Notes: a model not told the origin generated them from the letters alone. DNA of 64,000 nucleotides from Marinomonas vulgaris (GCF_018145875.1 NZ_JAGSSV010000014.1:1-64000); one strand, 5' to 3'; shown: positions 42,537-53,185, numbered from the stretch's first letter. Program-made: numbers and translations.

Positions 42537-44087
42537 ATGACCAGTTTAACGAATTCCATCAATATTGGCGTCATTGGTGCAGGTGCCATGGGGGCAGGGA
42601 TTGCGCAAGTCGCCGCCCAGTCAGGTCATCAAGTGACATTGTATGACAACCGCGAGGGCGCAGCACAAGAAGCGATCGAGAAGATTGCCAAGCAATTAAG
42701 CCGTTTGGTTGAGCGTCAAAAAATGACGGCTGACGCAGTTGATCGCACCCTTGCACATCTTCATCCTGCCAACACCTTGGATGACTTTGCTGATGCAGGC
42801 TTGGTGATTGAAGCCATTGTGGAGAACATCGACGTCAAACAGGCGGTGTTTTCGTCACTGGAAACCATCTGTTCGGCAGACTGCATTTTGGCGAGTAATA
42901 CCTCGTCGATTTCCATCACTCGATTGGCCGCTGGCATGGCTCATCCAGAGCGTTTTGTTGGCATGCACTTTTTTAATCCTGCGCCCATTATGAAGCTGGT
43001 TGAAGTGGTGTCTGGCTTAATGACGGCGGGGCACGTAGCTGAGACCGTTTATCACACCGCTCATCAGTGGGGCAAAAAGCCTGTCTACGCGGCTTCGACG
43101 CCAGGTTTTATTGTTAACCGTGTGGCTCGTCCTTTTTATGCCGAGAGCTTGCGTCTAAAACAAGAAGGTGTGGCCGATTGCGCTACGTTAGACGCACTGA
43201 TTCGAGGCGCCGGTGGCTTTCGGATGGGAGCGTTTGAACTGACCGATTTGATCGGCCACGACGTGAACTACGCAGTAACCTGTTCGGTGTTCGATGCCTA
43301 TTACGGCGATTTTCGCTTTCAACCTTCCTTGATCCAAAAAGAGCTGGTGGAAGCGGGCATGTTGGGGCGCAAAAGCGGACAAGGTTTCTATTCTTACGGT
43401 GAAGACGCAACGCTACCTGCGGTGCAATATTGCCCCGTGTCAGACTCGCAAATCGATCCGGCTTCCTTAGCATCTGACTGTGTTGTGTCCGGTGACTTGG
43501 GTGTTCTCGCCCCTCTGACTGACCGTTTAAGCGCTTCTTTAGGGCAAGCGTTATCTGTGTCGTCCACGAAGAGCAAGGTCGGTGTTTTGCGCATCGGTGA
43601 CGCTAACCTGGTATTGACCGATGGGCGAATGGCCTGCGAGCGCGCTCAAGCCGAGCAGCTTGACAATCTGATCTTGGTGGATTTGGCGCTGAATTACGAC
43701 ACCACCACGCACTTGGCCTTGAGTCGTGCTTTTGGCGTGTCTGACCATGTGTTTCAGCAAGCCGTAGATGGTTTTGCACTGATGGGCGTTCAGGTGTCGG
43801 AAGTGACCGATTCCCCTGGTCTGGTGGTGATGAGAACCGTTGCTATGTTGGCAAACGAAGCGGCTGATGCAGCATTGAATGGCGTCGCCAGTGTGTCTGA
43901 CATTGATACGGCAATGACTTTTGGCGTGAACTACCCAATAGGGCCATTGGCTTGGGGCGATCGCTTGGGCGTATCCAGCATATTAACCACGTTAAATCAT
44001 TTGCAACAAGCCTACGGCGAAGACCGTTATCGCGCTTCTTTATTGATCAAAAAGCTTGCCACAGAAGGGAGAGGTTTTCATGAGTGA
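42537..44087 (+). CDS. paaH: 3-hydroxyadipyl-CoA dehydrogenase PaaH
   Basis: A 516-residue two-domain 3-hydroxyacyl-CoA dehydrogenase. The NAD domain has GVIGAGAMGAGIAQVAAQSGH, SNTSSISITRLA and the catalytic His region GMHFFNPAPIMKLVEVV. The C-terminal half contains a second dehydrogenase C-domain copy (about 420-510, NEAADAALNGVASVSDIDTAM), the long PaaH layout. It oxidises 3-hydroxyadipyl-CoA to 3-oxoadipyl-CoA. Its end overlaps paaI. Confidence 0.93.
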   Translation: MTSLTNSINIGVIGAGAMGAGIAQVAAQSGHQVTLYDNREGAAQEAIEKIAKQLSRLVERQKMTADAVDRTLAHLHPANTLDDFADAGLVIEAIVENIDVKQAVFSSLETICSADCILASNTSSISITRLAAGMAHPERFVGMHFFNPAPIMKLVEVVSGLMTAGHVAETVYHTAHQWGKKPVYAASTPGFIVNRVARPFYAESLRLKQEGVADCATLDALIRGAGGFRMGAFELTDLIGHDVNYAVTCSVFDAYYGDFRFQPSLIQKELVEAGMLGRKSGQGFYSYGEDATLPAVQYCPVSDSQIDPASLASDCVVSGDLGVLAPLTDRLSASLGQALSVSSTKSKVGVLRIGDANLVLTDGRMACERAQAEQLDNLILVDLALNYDTTTHLALSRAFGVSDHVFQQAVDGFALMGVQVSEVTDSPGLVVMRTVAMLANEAADAALNGVASVSDIDTAMTFGVNYPIGPLAWGDRLGVSSILTTLNHLQQAYGEDRYRASLLIKKLATEGRGFHE

Positions 44088-44535
44088 TGCACAACAAAAA
44101 GACGACTTAGCCGTTGCTTGCGCTAAGGCACTTTACCAAAGAGATGTGGCGACTCAGCATTTGGGTATCCAAATATTGGCGACCAAAGCGGGTTTTTCTG
44201 AAGCCAAAATGACGGTGCAGGATTTCATGCTACAAGGCCATAACACCTGTCACGGTGGTTATATGTTTACCTTGGCGGATTCTGCGTTTGCCTTTGCTTG
44301 TAATACTTATAACAAGCCTACGGTGGCGTTAGGCTGCTCTATTGATTACATCGCGCCGGCGTTTGCCGGCGATGAACTCATCGCCCGCTGTACAGAAAAA
44401 AGTCGTGGTGGCCGTACGGGCAATTACGACGTGGAAATTCACAATCAAGAGGGTCAGTTGATCGCGATTTTTCACGGAAAGTCTTATCAGGTAAAAGGCG
44501 AGATTTTGCCCTTAAAAACAGGAGAAGAATCATGA
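44080..44535 (+). CDS. paaI: Hydroxyphenylacetyl-CoA thioesterase PaaI
   Basis: 151 residues from the ATG at 44080, which overlaps the paaH stop and has GGGAGAGG seven bases ahead. The hot-dog thioesterase fold is clear: HNTCHGGYMFTLADSAFAFACN (catalytic Asp in LADSAF) and GRTGNYDVEIHNQEG. PaaI clears CoA esters that would stall the pathway. Its stop overlaps the paaJ start (ATGATGA). Confidence 0.93.
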   Translation: MSDAQQKDDLAVACAKALYQRDVATQHLGIQILATKAGFSEAKMTVQDFMLQGHNTCHGGYMFTLADSAFAFACNTYNKPTVALGCSIDYIAPAFAGDELIARCTEKSRGGRTGNYDVEIHNQEGQLIAIFHGKSYQVKGEILPLKTGEES

Positions 44536-45743
44536 TGAATGCATTAATAATTGATGCGATTCGTACCCCTATTGGTCGTTACGGCGGTGCTTTGTCTTCC
44601 GTTCGAGCGGACGATTTAGGCGCCATCCCTATGACTGCCTTAATGGCCCGTAACCCCAGTGTCGATTGGTCTTTAATAGACGATGTGCTATACGGCTGCG
44701 CCAACCAAGCGGGCGAAGACAACCGCAACGTAGCGCGCATGTCGTCATTATTGGCCGGTTTGCCAGAGACGGTGCCGGGTTCGACGATCAACCGCTTGTG
44801 TGGTTCGGGAATGGACGCCATTGGCTTGGCGGCTCGAACAATAAAATCAGGTGAAGCAAGTTTAATGATCGCCGGTGGCGTAGAGTCCATGTCTCGTGCG
44901 CCTTTTGTTTCGGCGAAAGCAACCAGTGCCTTTTCCCGTCAAGCCGAAATGTACGACACCACAATAGGTTGGCGTTTTGTGAATCGCCTTATGTCGTCCC
45001 AATACGGTGTGCACTCTATGCCGGAAACGGCTGAAAACGTGGCTGAAGATTTTGCGATTTCCAGAGCCGATCAAGACTTGTTCGCATTGCGTAGTCAACA
45101 GAAAACCGCGATCGCACAACAAAACGGGCGCTTGGCGAAAGAAATCACACCCGTATCCATAGCTCAGCGCAAAGGCGATCCTATTATTGTGGATCAAGAC
45201 GAGCACCCTCGTGCGAATACCACCCTAGATGCCTTGTCAAAGTTGGGCACACCGTTTCGTAAAGATGGCCTTGGCAGCGTCACCGCTGGTAATGCATCAG
45301 GTGTGAACGACGGCGCGTGTGCGCTTTTGTTAGCCAGCGATGCGGCGGCACAAAAATACGGTTTAACCGCTCGTGGTCGAGTGCTTGGTATGGCCACCGC
45401 CGGTGTTGCGCCACGTATCATGGGCATCGGGCCCGCGCCAGCAGCGCAAAAAGTACTTGAACAAGTTGGCTTGACCTTGGCCGATATGGACGTGATCGAA
45501 TTAAACGAAGCTTTTGCCTCCCAAGGCTTGGCGGTATTGCGCCAGTTGGGGTTGAGCGACGATGATGCACGAGTGAACCCCAATGGCGGCGCTATTGCGC
45601 TGGGTCATCCGCTGGGCATGAGTGGCGCTCGACTGGTCACTACGGCGTTAAATGAATTAGAAGTTAAACAAAAACGCTACGCTCTGTGTACCATGTGCAT
45701 TGGTGTCGGACAGGGCATTGCTATGGTCATTGAGCGCCTATAG
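44532..45743 (+). CDS. paaJ: 3-oxoadipyl-CoA/3-oxo-5,6-dehydrosuberyl-CoA thiolase PaaJ
   Basis: A 403-residue thiolase. The acyl-accepting Cys is in NRLCGSGMDAIGLA (about 90), the His in NPNGGAIALGHPLGMSGAR, and the second Cys in YALCTMCIGVGQGIA. The N-terminal MNALIIDAIRTPIGRYGGAL is the PcaF/PaaJ type. It cleaves two pathway intermediates to acetyl-CoA and succinyl-CoA products. Starts within the paaI stop, so it is translationally coupled. Confidence 0.94.
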   Translation: MMNALIIDAIRTPIGRYGGALSSVRADDLGAIPMTALMARNPSVDWSLIDDVLYGCANQAGEDNRNVARMSSLLAGLPETVPGSTINRLCGSGMDAIGLAARTIKSGEASLMIAGGVESMSRAPFVSAKATSAFSRQAEMYDTTIGWRFVNRLMSSQYGVHSMPETAENVAEDFAISRADQDLFALRSQQKTAIAQQNGRLAKEITPVSIAQRKGDPIIVDQDEHPRANTTLDALSKLGTPFRKDGLGSVTAGNASGVNDGACALLLASDAAAQKYGLTARGRVLGMATAGVAPRIMGIGPAPAAQKVLEQVGLTLADMDVIELNEAFASQGLAVLRQLGLSDDDARVNPNGGAIALGHPLGMSGARLVTTALNELEVKQKRYALCTMCIGVGQGIAMVIERL

Positions 45744-45800
45744 CAAGCAAAAATACAGTTCAAAACATTTCACAAAAATAAAAATAGAGAGAGCTTTATC

Positions 45801-47111
45801 GTGGATATTCGTAGTCAGTTTAATCCAGACGTATTAGATCCAATGGAAACCGCCAGCATTGATGAGTTAAGAGCTCATCAGTTAGATCGTCTTAAATGGA
45901 CGGTACAACACGCTTATCACAATGTGCCCATGTACAAGGCTCGATTCGACCAGCTCGGACTGCATCCGGACGACATCACTTCTTTGGATGATCTAGCCAA
46001 ATTGCCTTTCACGACCAAAACCGATTTGCGCGATAACTATCCGTACGGCATGTTTGCCACGCCCGTTGAACAGGTGGTTCGCCTTCATGCGTCAAGCGGC
46101 ACAACAGGCAAGCCAACGGTGGTGGGTTACACCCAAAACGACATAGACACCTGGGCTAATATCGTTGCGCGTTCTATTCGTGCCGCCGGTGGCCGTCGTG
46201 GCGATAAGCTGCATAACGCCTACGGTTATGGCTTGTTCACGGGAGGATTGGGTGCGCATTACGGGGCAGAGCGACTAGGTTGTACGGTCATTCCTATGTC
46301 CGGTGGACAAACCGAAAAACAGGTGCGCCTGATTACCGATTTTCAGCCAGACATCATCATGGTGACGCCATCGTACATGCTCAATATTGCCGATGAAATG
46401 GAGCGCCAAGGGGTCGATCCGCACAAATTAAAATTGCGCTTAGGGATTTTTGGTGCCGAGCCATGGACCGACGAATTACGTAAAAAAGTGGAAGAGCGTA
46501 TGGGCATGCGAGCCATGGATATTTATGGCTTGTCTGAAATTATGGGGCCAGGTGTGGCGATGGAATGCGCTGAAACCCAAGATGGCCCTACTGTCTGGGA
46601 AGACCATTTTTACCCAGAAATCATTGACCCAAATACAGGCGAAGTTCTGCCTGATGGCGAAATGGGGGAGTTGGTGTTCACTAGTCTGAGCAAAGAAGCC
46701 TTGCCGATGATCCGTTATCGAACACGAGATCTGACGCGCCTTTTGCCTGGCACCGCCAGACGCATGCGCCGCATTGATAAAATTACCGGACGCAGTGACG
46801 ACATGATGATCATTCGTGGCGTTAATGTCTTTCCCACGCAAATCGAAGAAGAAGTGCTGAAAATACCGCACTTTTCTGAAAGCTATGAAATTCATTTGTA
46901 TCGTAAAGGCAATATGGATGGCATGGAAGTGCACGTTGAACTGCGTCCTGAGCATCAGGCTTTGGTCGATTCAGAAGTTCATAACTTGGTGAAAAAACTG
47001 TGTCATCACATTAAGAGTTCCATCGGTATCTCAGTGGCGGTAAATGTCCGAGACATTGGCTCTATTTCACGCTCTGAGGGCAAAGCGAAACGAGTTTTTG
47101 ACCAACGTTAA
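45801..47111 (+). CDS. paaK: Phenylacetate-CoA ligase PaaK
   Basis: A 436-residue adenylate-forming enzyme starting at GTG 45801 (AGAGAGAG ahead). The phosphate loop is LHASSGTTGKPTVVGY. FGAEPWTDELR and YGLSEIMGPGVAMEC are the adenine and acyl sites, and the C-terminal DDMMIIRGVNVFPTQIEEE is the PaaK hinge. It makes phenylacetyl-CoA, the first committed intermediate and PaaX inducer. Last gene of the first paa block; a 199-bp gap with a PaaX-like box precedes paaA. Confidence 0.95.
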   Translation: MDIRSQFNPDVLDPMETASIDELRAHQLDRLKWTVQHAYHNVPMYKARFDQLGLHPDDITSLDDLAKLPFTTKTDLRDNYPYGMFATPVEQVVRLHASSGTTGKPTVVGYTQNDIDTWANIVARSIRAAGGRRGDKLHNAYGYGLFTGGLGAHYGAERLGCTVIPMSGGQTEKQVRLITDFQPDIIMVTPSYMLNIADEMERQGVDPHKLKLRLGIFGAEPWTDELRKKVEERMGMRAMDIYGLSEIMGPGVAMECAETQDGPTVWEDHFYPEIIDPNTGEVLPDGEMGELVFTSLSKEALPMIRYRTRDLTRLLPGTARRMRRIDKITGRSDDMMIIRGVNVFPTQIEEEVLKIPHFSESYEIHLYRKGNMDGMEVHVELRPEHQALVDSEVHNLVKKLCHHIKSSIGISVAVNVRDIGSISRSEGKAKRVFDQR

Positions 47112-47209
47112 GCGCTTTTTACCACACATTTAAGATTCTAATACGCTATTTGGGGATTCCCTAGGCCGTTGATTGATTTGTATTCAAGGGCTTAGAAAAA
47201 TAACATCTA

Positions 47210-47224
47210 ATTATGATACAAAAT
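47210..47224. promoter_or_regulatory. Candidate PaaX operator before paaA
   Basis: ATTATGATACAAAAT lies in the 199-bp gap between paaK and paaA and matches the E. coli PaaX consensus at 11 of 15 positions. With the site before paaF it suggests that the oxygenase block has its own PaaX-controlled promoter. Confidence 0.45.
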
Positions 47225-47310
47225 ATAGTTGAAATTAATTTATTCTGTGTCATTATGTTTTTATGGTCTTGCTGAAAAGACGTTTTTATCACTTTTAGAG
47301 GTTGTTAATT

Positions 47311-48303
47311 ATGTATGCTCAACTTGTTGAAACTGGAAGTAAAAAACTAAAAACCCTAGAGGAAATGAGCCCTGAAGAACGCGCTTTTCAAGAGCGTATT
47401 GATGCTGAAATTAAAATCGAAGCCAAAAACTGGATGCCAGACAGCTACCGCAAAACGCTGATCCGTCAGATTTCGCAGCATGCTCACTCAGAAATCGTTG
47501 GCATGTTGCCAGAGGGCAATTGGGTGACACGCGCACCGACGCTAAAACGCAAATTGCAACTAATGGCGAAAATTCAGGATGAAGCCGGGCACGGTTTGTA
47601 CCTTTACAGCGCGATGGAAACCCTAGGGGCGGATCGCGATGAAGAGATCGAAAAACTGCATTCTGGTCGTGCGAAATACTCGAGTATTTTTAACTACCCA
47701 ACCTTAAATTGGGCCGACATGGGCGCAGTAGGCTGGCTGGTGGATGGCGCGGCCATCGTTAACCAGGTGCCATTACAGCGTACTTCTTACGGCCCGTATG
47801 CCCGCGCCATGGTGCGAGTGTGTAAAGAAGAAAGTTTCCACCAGCGTCAAGGTTACGAAATTCTGCTGCACATGATGCGCCACGGCACAGAAGCACAAAA
47901 GGAAATGGTGCAAGACGCCATTAACCGCCTGTGGTGGCCTGCTCTGATGATGTTTGGTCCGAGTGACGAGCATTCGCCAAACAGTGCGCAATCTATGGCG
48001 TGGAAAATTAAGCGTCATACCAACGATGAGTTGCGTCAGCGCTTCATCGATCAAACTATTCCACAGCTCAATGTGTTGGGTTGTACCGTGCCTGACCCTG
48101 ACCTTAAGTGGAATGAAGAAACTGGCCATTATGAGTTTGGCGACATTCAATGGGAAGAATTTAATCGTGTCATTCAAGGTCACGGCCCTTGTAACACAGA
48201 GCGCTTAGAAACCCGTCGCAATGCCATTGAAATTGGCGCATGGGTTCGAGAAGCGGCTGTGGCACATGCCCATAAAAAACAACAAAAACAAGCCGTCGCA
48301 TAA
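47311..48303 (+). CDS. paaA: Phenylacetyl-CoA epoxidase catalytic subunit PaaA
   Basis: 330 residues starting at ATG 47311 ([14 protein letters not shown], the conserved PaaA start; AGAGG ten bases ahead). This is the di-iron subunit of the ring 1,2-epoxidase. The ferritin-like helices carry the ligands in [13 protein letters not shown] and [13 protein letters not shown]. PaaA works with B, C and E to form 1,2-epoxyphenylacetyl-CoA using O2 and NADPH. Confidence 0.95.
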   Translation: MYAQLVETGSKKLKTLEEMSPEERAFQERIDAEIKIEAKNWMPDSYRKTLIRQISQHAHSEIVGMLPEGNWVTRAPTLKRKLQLMAKIQDEAGHGLYLYSAMETLGADRDEEIEKLHSGRAKYSSIFNYPTLNWADMGAVGWLVDGAAIVNQVPLQRTSYGPYARAMVRVCKEESFHQRQGYEILLHMMRHGTEAQKEMVQDAINRLWWPALMMFGPSDEHSPNSAQSMAWKIKRHTNDELRQRFIDQTIPQLNVLGCTVPDPDLKWNEETGHYEFGDIQWEEFNRVIQGHGPCNTERLETRRNAIEIGAWVREAAVAHAHKKQQKQAVA

Positions 48304-48322
48304 ATTTAGAAAGGTATTCGTT

Positions 48323-48604
48323 ATGTCACAATGGACATTATTTGAAGTATTTATCCGCAGTAAACACGGGTTAAACCACAAACACGTCGGCAGCGTTCAC
48401 GCTGTTGACGCTGAAATGGCAATTGAAAACGCCCGCGAACTTTACACCCGTCGCAACGAAGGCGTGAGCATTTGGGTGACACCGTCAGCCAGCATCACCG
48501 CGACCGCCAGCGATGAGAAAGAAGCCCTGTTTGATCCTTCCGAAGATAAGGTGTATCGCCACGCGAGCTTTTACGAGTTACCAGACGAAGTCGGCCATAT
48601 GTGA
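48323..48604 (+). CDS. paaB: Phenylacetyl-CoA epoxidase subunit PaaB
   Basis: 93 residues from the ATG at 48323 (MSQWTLFEVFIRSKHGLNHKHVGS, the family's start), preceded by AGAAAGGT. The longer frame upstream lies within paaA and is not used. PaaB is a small structural subunit bridging PaaAC dimers in the multicomponent epoxidase. It ends eight bases before the paaC start. Confidence 0.94.
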   Translation: MSQWTLFEVFIRSKHGLNHKHVGSVHAVDAEMAIENARELYTRRNEGVSIWVTPSASITATASDEKEALFDPSEDKVYRHASFYELPDEVGHM

Positions 48605-48612
48605 GGTGTGAA

Positions 48613-49374
48613 ATGCAGAAGTACGACGAGTTAACCGAATTTTTATTGCGCATGGGTGACAGCGCCTTGGTTCAAGCGCAGCGTTTGTGTGAATGGACAG
48701 GCAAAGCGCCTGCCCTGGAAGAAGAATTGGCACTGATGAACGTCGGTTTGGATTTGGTCGGTCAAGCCCGTAACTGGCTGGATTACGCCGCCGAGCGTAT
48801 TGGTGATGGCCATGATGCTGATTCATTAGCCTACCGTCGCGATGAGCGCCATTTTCGTAACCTATTGATGGTAGAGCAGCCCAACGGCGACTTCGCGGTC
48901 ACCATGTTGAAGCAGTTTTTCTTTGATGCGTGGCAATACCCCATGCTGACTCAGTTGAGCAAAGCAAAAGACGAGCGCGTGGCGGCCATTGCGACCAAGT
49001 CATTAAAAGAGGTGACTTATCATCTTCGTCGTTCATCCGAATGGGTTGAGCGTCTTGGCGATGGCACAGAAGAAAGCCACCAGCGCATGGTAAAAGCCAT
49101 CGACGCCTTGTGGCGCTTCAGTTACGAATTTGTTGAATTGTCGACGCAAGAGCAGTCCTTGAGCGAAGCGCACACCATTGGCGACATCAGTAGTGTGGCG
49201 ACAAAATGGCAAGCCATGGTGAACGACGTGTTTGCTCGCGCCACCTTGACGGTACCCGATGCGGCTCAGCCTTTCTACCTAGCCAGCCGTGATGGCGTGC
49301 ATTCTGAGCATCTGGGTTTCTTGTTGGCTGAAATGCAATATTTACAAAGAGCGCATCCCAATGCGTCCTGGTGA
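48613..49374 (+). CDS. paaC: Phenylacetyl-CoA epoxidase structural subunit PaaC
   Basis: 253 residues from the ATG at 48613 (MQKYDELTEFLLRMGDSALVQAQ; GAGGTG ahead). A ferritin-like helical protein paralogous to PaaA (LMNVGLDLVGQARNWLDYAAE) but non-catalytic; it stabilises PaaA in the complex. Its last codons overlap the start of paaD. Confidence 0.94.
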   Translation: MQKYDELTEFLLRMGDSALVQAQRLCEWTGKAPALEEELALMNVGLDLVGQARNWLDYAAERIGDGHDADSLAYRRDERHFRNLLMVEQPNGDFAVTMLKQFFFDAWQYPMLTQLSKAKDERVAAIATKSLKEVTYHLRRSSEWVERLGDGTEESHQRMVKAIDALWRFSYEFVELSTQEQSLSEAHTIGDISSVATKWQAMVNDVFARATLTVPDAAQPFYLASRDGVHSEHLGFLLAEMQYLQRAHPNASW

Positions 49375-49903
49375 AATAGGTCAGCTCATCGCCACCGATC
49401 AGCAGGCGACGCCCAAAACCGAAGCGGATTTGGCGCTGGCTGAGCAGGTGTTGGCTGAGGTCATGGACCCTGAAGTGCCTGTAGTCAGCGTGGTGGACTT
49501 GGGCATAGTGCGCAAGATTACCTGGCGCGATGGTCACTTAAGTGTGTTGATTACGCCCACGTATTCTGGCTGTCCGGCGACGGAAGTGATTGAGTTGTCG
49601 ATCCGTGAAGCCTTGGTGCAAGCGGGTTTTGTTCAAGCCGAGGTCGTTCAGCGCTTAGACCCGGCTTGGACAACCGATTGGATCACCCAAGCGGGCCGCG
49701 AAAAGCTTAAAGCTTACGGCATTTCGCCCCCTGTGGGCAGTGCCAGCAAGCGCAGTTTAACGTCAGTCGCACCGCAGGTGACGTGTCCTATTTGTGGCAG
49801 CGAGCATACGCAGTTGGTCAGTGAATTTGGCTCAACGGCGTGTAAAGCCTTGTACCGCTGTTTGGATTGCCTAGAGCCATTTGATTATTTTAAGTGTATT
49901 TAG
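49361..49903 (+). CDS. paaD: Epoxidase maturation protein PaaD
   Basis: 180 residues from the ATG at 49361 (MRPGEIGQLIATDQ), overlapping the paaC end by 14 bp. It has an N-terminal DUF59/MIP18-like domain (LAEVMDPEVPVVSVVDLGIVR, YSGCPATEVIE) and a C-terminal zinc-ribbon with CPICG and CLDC pairs. PaaD is thought to help assemble the metal or Fe-S centres of the epoxidase system. Confidence 0.92.
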   Translation: MRPGEIGQLIATDQQATPKTEADLALAEQVLAEVMDPEVPVVSVVDLGIVRKITWRDGHLSVLITPTYSGCPATEVIELSIREALVQAGFVQAEVVQRLDPAWTTDWITQAGREKLKAYGISPPVGSASKRSLTSVAPQVTCPICGSEHTQLVSEFGSTACKALYRCLDCLEPFDYFKCI

Positions 49904-49971
49904 CCGTCTATTTTAAAGCGGCCAGTGCAGACAATTGCCAATATCAACGATAAATGGCAGTGGAGAAATTT

Positions 49972-51045
49972 ATGAATCAGTTTCATTCTTTAACCGTGCG
50001 TGAACTGCGTCACGAAACCCGTGATGCCGTGTCCATGGTGTTTGATATCCCCGAGCATTTAGAAGCGGCGTATCGTTTCAAGCAGGGGCAATATTTAACC
50101 CTGCGTACGCAACTGAATGGCGAAGAAGTACGTCGTTCTTATTCGATTTGCAGCGGCGTGAACGACGGCGAATTGCGCGTTGCCGTGAAGCAGGTACAGG
50201 GCGGATTGTTTTCCACCTACGCCAATCAGCATCTTGCGGTGGGCGATCTTCTCGATGTCATGCCACCCATGGGGCATTTCTATACTGAATTAGACCCAGA
50301 GCGCGAAGGCAACTATTTGCTGGTGGCCGCCGGCAGTGGCATTACGCCCATTATGTCCATCGCAAAAACCACTCTTGAAGCCGAACCCAAAAGCCACGTC
50401 ACCTTGATTTTTGGTAATCGTGCGACTTCGTCCACCATGTTCCGTGAACAGTTAACCGACCTCAAAAATACCTACATGGGACGGTTTAATCTAATTTTTG
50501 TTTTTAGCCGTGAGCAGCAAGACATTGATTTATACAACGGCCACATAGACGCTCAAAAATGCCAAGTCTTGTTTGATCGCTGGCTCGATGCGAAACAGCT
50601 AGATGCTGCCTTCATTTGTGGCCCACAAACCATGACGGAAACCGTGCGAGACACTTTGGCCGCCGCTGGCATGGCAACCAACAAGATTCATTTCGAGTTG
50701 TTCGCCGCCGCCGGTAATGAACGCAAGCAAGAAGCCCGCGCCGCTGCGGCAGAGCACGCCGATGTGTCCGAAGTTACGGTGGTCCGTGACGGCATTTCGC
50801 AAACCTTCTCAGTGAAACAAAACACCGCCAATCTATTAGATGCAGGTAACGAGCATGGGGCGGATTTGCCTTTCTCATGCAAGGCCGGCGTGTGCTCAAC
50901 CTGTAAATGTAAAGTGATTGAAGGCGATGTGGACATGGACATCAGCATAGGTCTGGAAGATTACGAAGTGGAAGCGGGTTACGTGTTGTCCTGCCAATCT
51001 TTCCCTATGTCGAAGCGTGTTGTGTTGGATTTCGACGAAGTTTAA
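49972..51045 (+). CDS. paaE: Phenylacetyl-CoA epoxidase reductase PaaE
   Basis: 357 residues from the ATG at 49972 (TGGAG ahead). FNR-type FAD domain RRSYSICSG, NADPH domain LLVAAGSGITPIMSIAKTTLE, and a C-terminal plant-type 2Fe-2S domain with SCKAGVCSTCKCKV and a final Cys in LSCQSFP. It passes electrons from NADPH to the PaaA di-iron centre. Confidence 0.94.
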   Translation: MNQFHSLTVRELRHETRDAVSMVFDIPEHLEAAYRFKQGQYLTLRTQLNGEEVRRSYSICSGVNDGELRVAVKQVQGGLFSTYANQHLAVGDLLDVMPPMGHFYTELDPEREGNYLLVAAGSGITPIMSIAKTTLEAEPKSHVTLIFGNRATSSTMFREQLTDLKNTYMGRFNLIFVFSREQQDIDLYNGHIDAQKCQVLFDRWLDAKQLDAAFICGPQTMTETVRDTLAAAGMATNKIHFELFAAAGNERKQEARAAAAEHADVSEVTVVRDGISQTFSVKQNTANLLDAGNEHGADLPFSCKAGVCSTCKCKVIEGDVDMDISIGLEDYEVEAGYVLSCQSFPMSKRVVLDFDEV

Positions 51046-51114
51046 TAAACGCAGAACACCTTACTGAGCAATTTACAAAATAAGAACGGACGGTCAACGT
51101 CGACGGAGAGAAAC

Positions 51115-53172
51115 ATGAGTCAGCAGCCAATAGTACAGAGTTTTATCGCTGGGCAGTGGTTTGGTAAACAAGCCGACCAAGCCCTGTTGAGCCCTATCAA
51201 TGGGAACACCCTTTTTCACACCCATTCTGATGCCATCGACTTTGGTCAATCGATCGATTTTGCCCGAACCAAAGGGCGTCAATCTTTGTTATCGATGGAT
51301 TTTCAATCTCGCGCCTCTTGTCTTAGAGATTTGGGCAAATACCTGCTCGAACACAAAGAAGCCTTGTACCAATTATCGACACAGACAGGGGCGACTCGTA
51401 CCGACAGCTGGATCGATATTGAAGGCGGCGCGGGTACCTTGTTTGCTTATGCCAGCATGGGTCGACGAGAGCTGCCATCGGGTAACTTGATCCACGAAGG
51501 TGATGCTATGCCATTGGGCAAAGAGGGCGGTTTTTACGGCTCGCACGTGTTGGTACCTCGTCACGGCGTGGTGGTACACATTAATGCCTTCAATTTCCCG
51601 ATCTGGGGCATGCTCGAAAAATTCGCTGCCAACTTCATCGCTGGCTTGCCTTGCATTGTAAAACCGGCGACGTCTACGTCTTTTTTAACCGAAGCCTGCG
51701 TGCGTTTGATGCATCAGTCTGGTTGTTTACCAGAAGGCAGCTTACAGCTGGTGATTGGTCGCACCGGGGATTTACTCGATCGTCTTGATGGCCAAGACAT
51801 GGTGACCTTTACAGGGTCAGCGGCAACTGCGGCGAAACTGCGCACCACGCCAAATTTGATTACTAATGCAGTGCCGTTTAACGCCGAAGCAGATTCATTG
51901 AACTGTGCGATTTTGGCACCAGACGTGGCCGTTGATAGCGTTGAATTCGATTTATTCGTCAGAGAAGTCGCCCGAGAAATGACGGCGAAATCTGGTCAAA
52001 AATGCACCGCGATTCGCCGTGTGTTGGTGCCGGAAAATCACATGGAAGCGGTGGCGGAGCGCTTAACCGCGCGCTTGGCAAAAGTTACCGTGGGTGACCC
52101 TAACGTAGAAGGCGTTCGCATGGGGCCATTGGCCACGCACGTTCAGCAATACGATGTGTTGAATCAACTCGATCAATTGCTAAAGACCAGCACCTTAATC
52201 AGCGGTGGCCGCGATGGCTGTCAGCCAGTGGGTGACGGTGTTGAAAAAGGTGCTTTCTGTCAGCCGACGGTATTAATGAGCAATGACCCAGACGCCGAAG
52301 GCGGCGCTCATGATATTGAAGCCTTTGGGCCGATTAGCACACTTATGGCCTACAAGGACACCGATCACGCCATTGCATTAGCAGCCCGTGGTAAAGGGTC
52401 TTTGGTGTCGACTTTAGTCACCAATGACCCTGAAGTGGCCGCCCATGTGGTGCCTAACCTTGCGGTATGGCACGGACGGGTGCACATTCTTAACGAAGAA
52501 GCGTCGAAAGAATCCACTGGGCATGGTTCGCCTTTGCCTATGTTGAAACACGGCGGCCCAGGTCGTGCGGGCGGTGGTGAAGAACTAGGCGGCATTCGTG
52601 GCGTGACGCATTATTTACAGCGTGCGGCCTTGCAAGGTTCACCCACCATGTTGAGTGCGGTTGTTAAAGAATACGTGCGTGGTGGCGACACCATCGAAAC
52701 CGAAGTGCATCCTTTTAGACGTTATTTTGAAAACCTCCAAGTAGGCGAGTCTTTATTGACCCATCGTCGCACCGTTACTGAAGCCGACATCGTTAACTTT
52801 GGCTGCTTATCGGGTGATCATTTCTACATGCACTTTGACGACATTGCCGCCCGCGATACGCAATTTGAGCAGCGTATTGCCCATGGCTACTTTGTGTTGT
52901 CGGCGGCGGCGGGTTTGTTTGTATCGCCGGGTGAAGGCCCTGTGTTGGCGAACTACGGTTTGGATAATTTGCGTTTTATCACGCCCGTTCCTATTGGCGA
53001 CACGATTCGCGCGCGCCTTACTTGCAAGCGCAAAATCGACCAAGGCAAGGTGAGCCCAAAAGGCGAACCTCAAGGTGTGGTGGTTTGGGATGTACAGGTG
53101 ACCAATCAAAAAGACGAATTGGTGGCCAGCTACGATATTTTAACCCTGGTGAAAAAGCTCAGTGTCGGCTAA
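51115..53172 (+). CDS. paaZ: Bifunctional oxepin-CoA hydrolase / semialdehyde dehydrogenase PaaZ
   Basis: A 685-residue fusion. The N-terminal aldehyde dehydrogenase (1 to about 525) has [29 protein letters not shown] and the nucleophile in [12 protein letters not shown]. The C-terminal MaoC-like hydratase (about 535-685) has the Asp/His pair in [12 protein letters not shown]. It opens the oxepin-CoA ring and oxidises the aldehyde formed. It follows paaE by 69 bp, and a hairpin follows it before the TRAP genes. Confidence 0.95.
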   Translation: MSQQPIVQSFIAGQWFGKQADQALLSPINGNTLFHTHSDAIDFGQSIDFARTKGRQSLLSMDFQSRASCLRDLGKYLLEHKEALYQLSTQTGATRTDSWIDIEGGAGTLFAYASMGRRELPSGNLIHEGDAMPLGKEGGFYGSHVLVPRHGVVVHINAFNFPIWGMLEKFAANFIAGLPCIVKPATSTSFLTEACVRLMHQSGCLPEGSLQLVIGRTGDLLDRLDGQDMVTFTGSAATAAKLRTTPNLITNAVPFNAEADSLNCAILAPDVAVDSVEFDLFVREVAREMTAKSGQKCTAIRRVLVPENHMEAVAERLTARLAKVTVGDPNVEGVRMGPLATHVQQYDVLNQLDQLLKTSTLISGGRDGCQPVGDGVEKGAFCQPTVLMSNDPDAEGGAHDIEAFGPISTLMAYKDTDHAIALAARGKGSLVSTLVTNDPEVAAHVVPNLAVWHGRVHILNEEASKESTGHGSPLPMLKHGGPGRAGGGEELGGIRGVTHYLQRAALQGSPTMLSAVVKEYVRGGDTIETEVHPFRRYFENLQVGESLLTHRRTVTEADIVNFGCLSGDHFYMHFDDIAARDTQFEQRIAHGYFVLSAAAGLFVSPGEGPVLANYGLDNLRFITPVPIGDTIRARLTCKRKIDQGKVSPKGEPQGVVVWDVQVTNQKDELVASYDILTLVKKLSVG

Positions 53173-53185
53173 TTCCCTGATTAAG

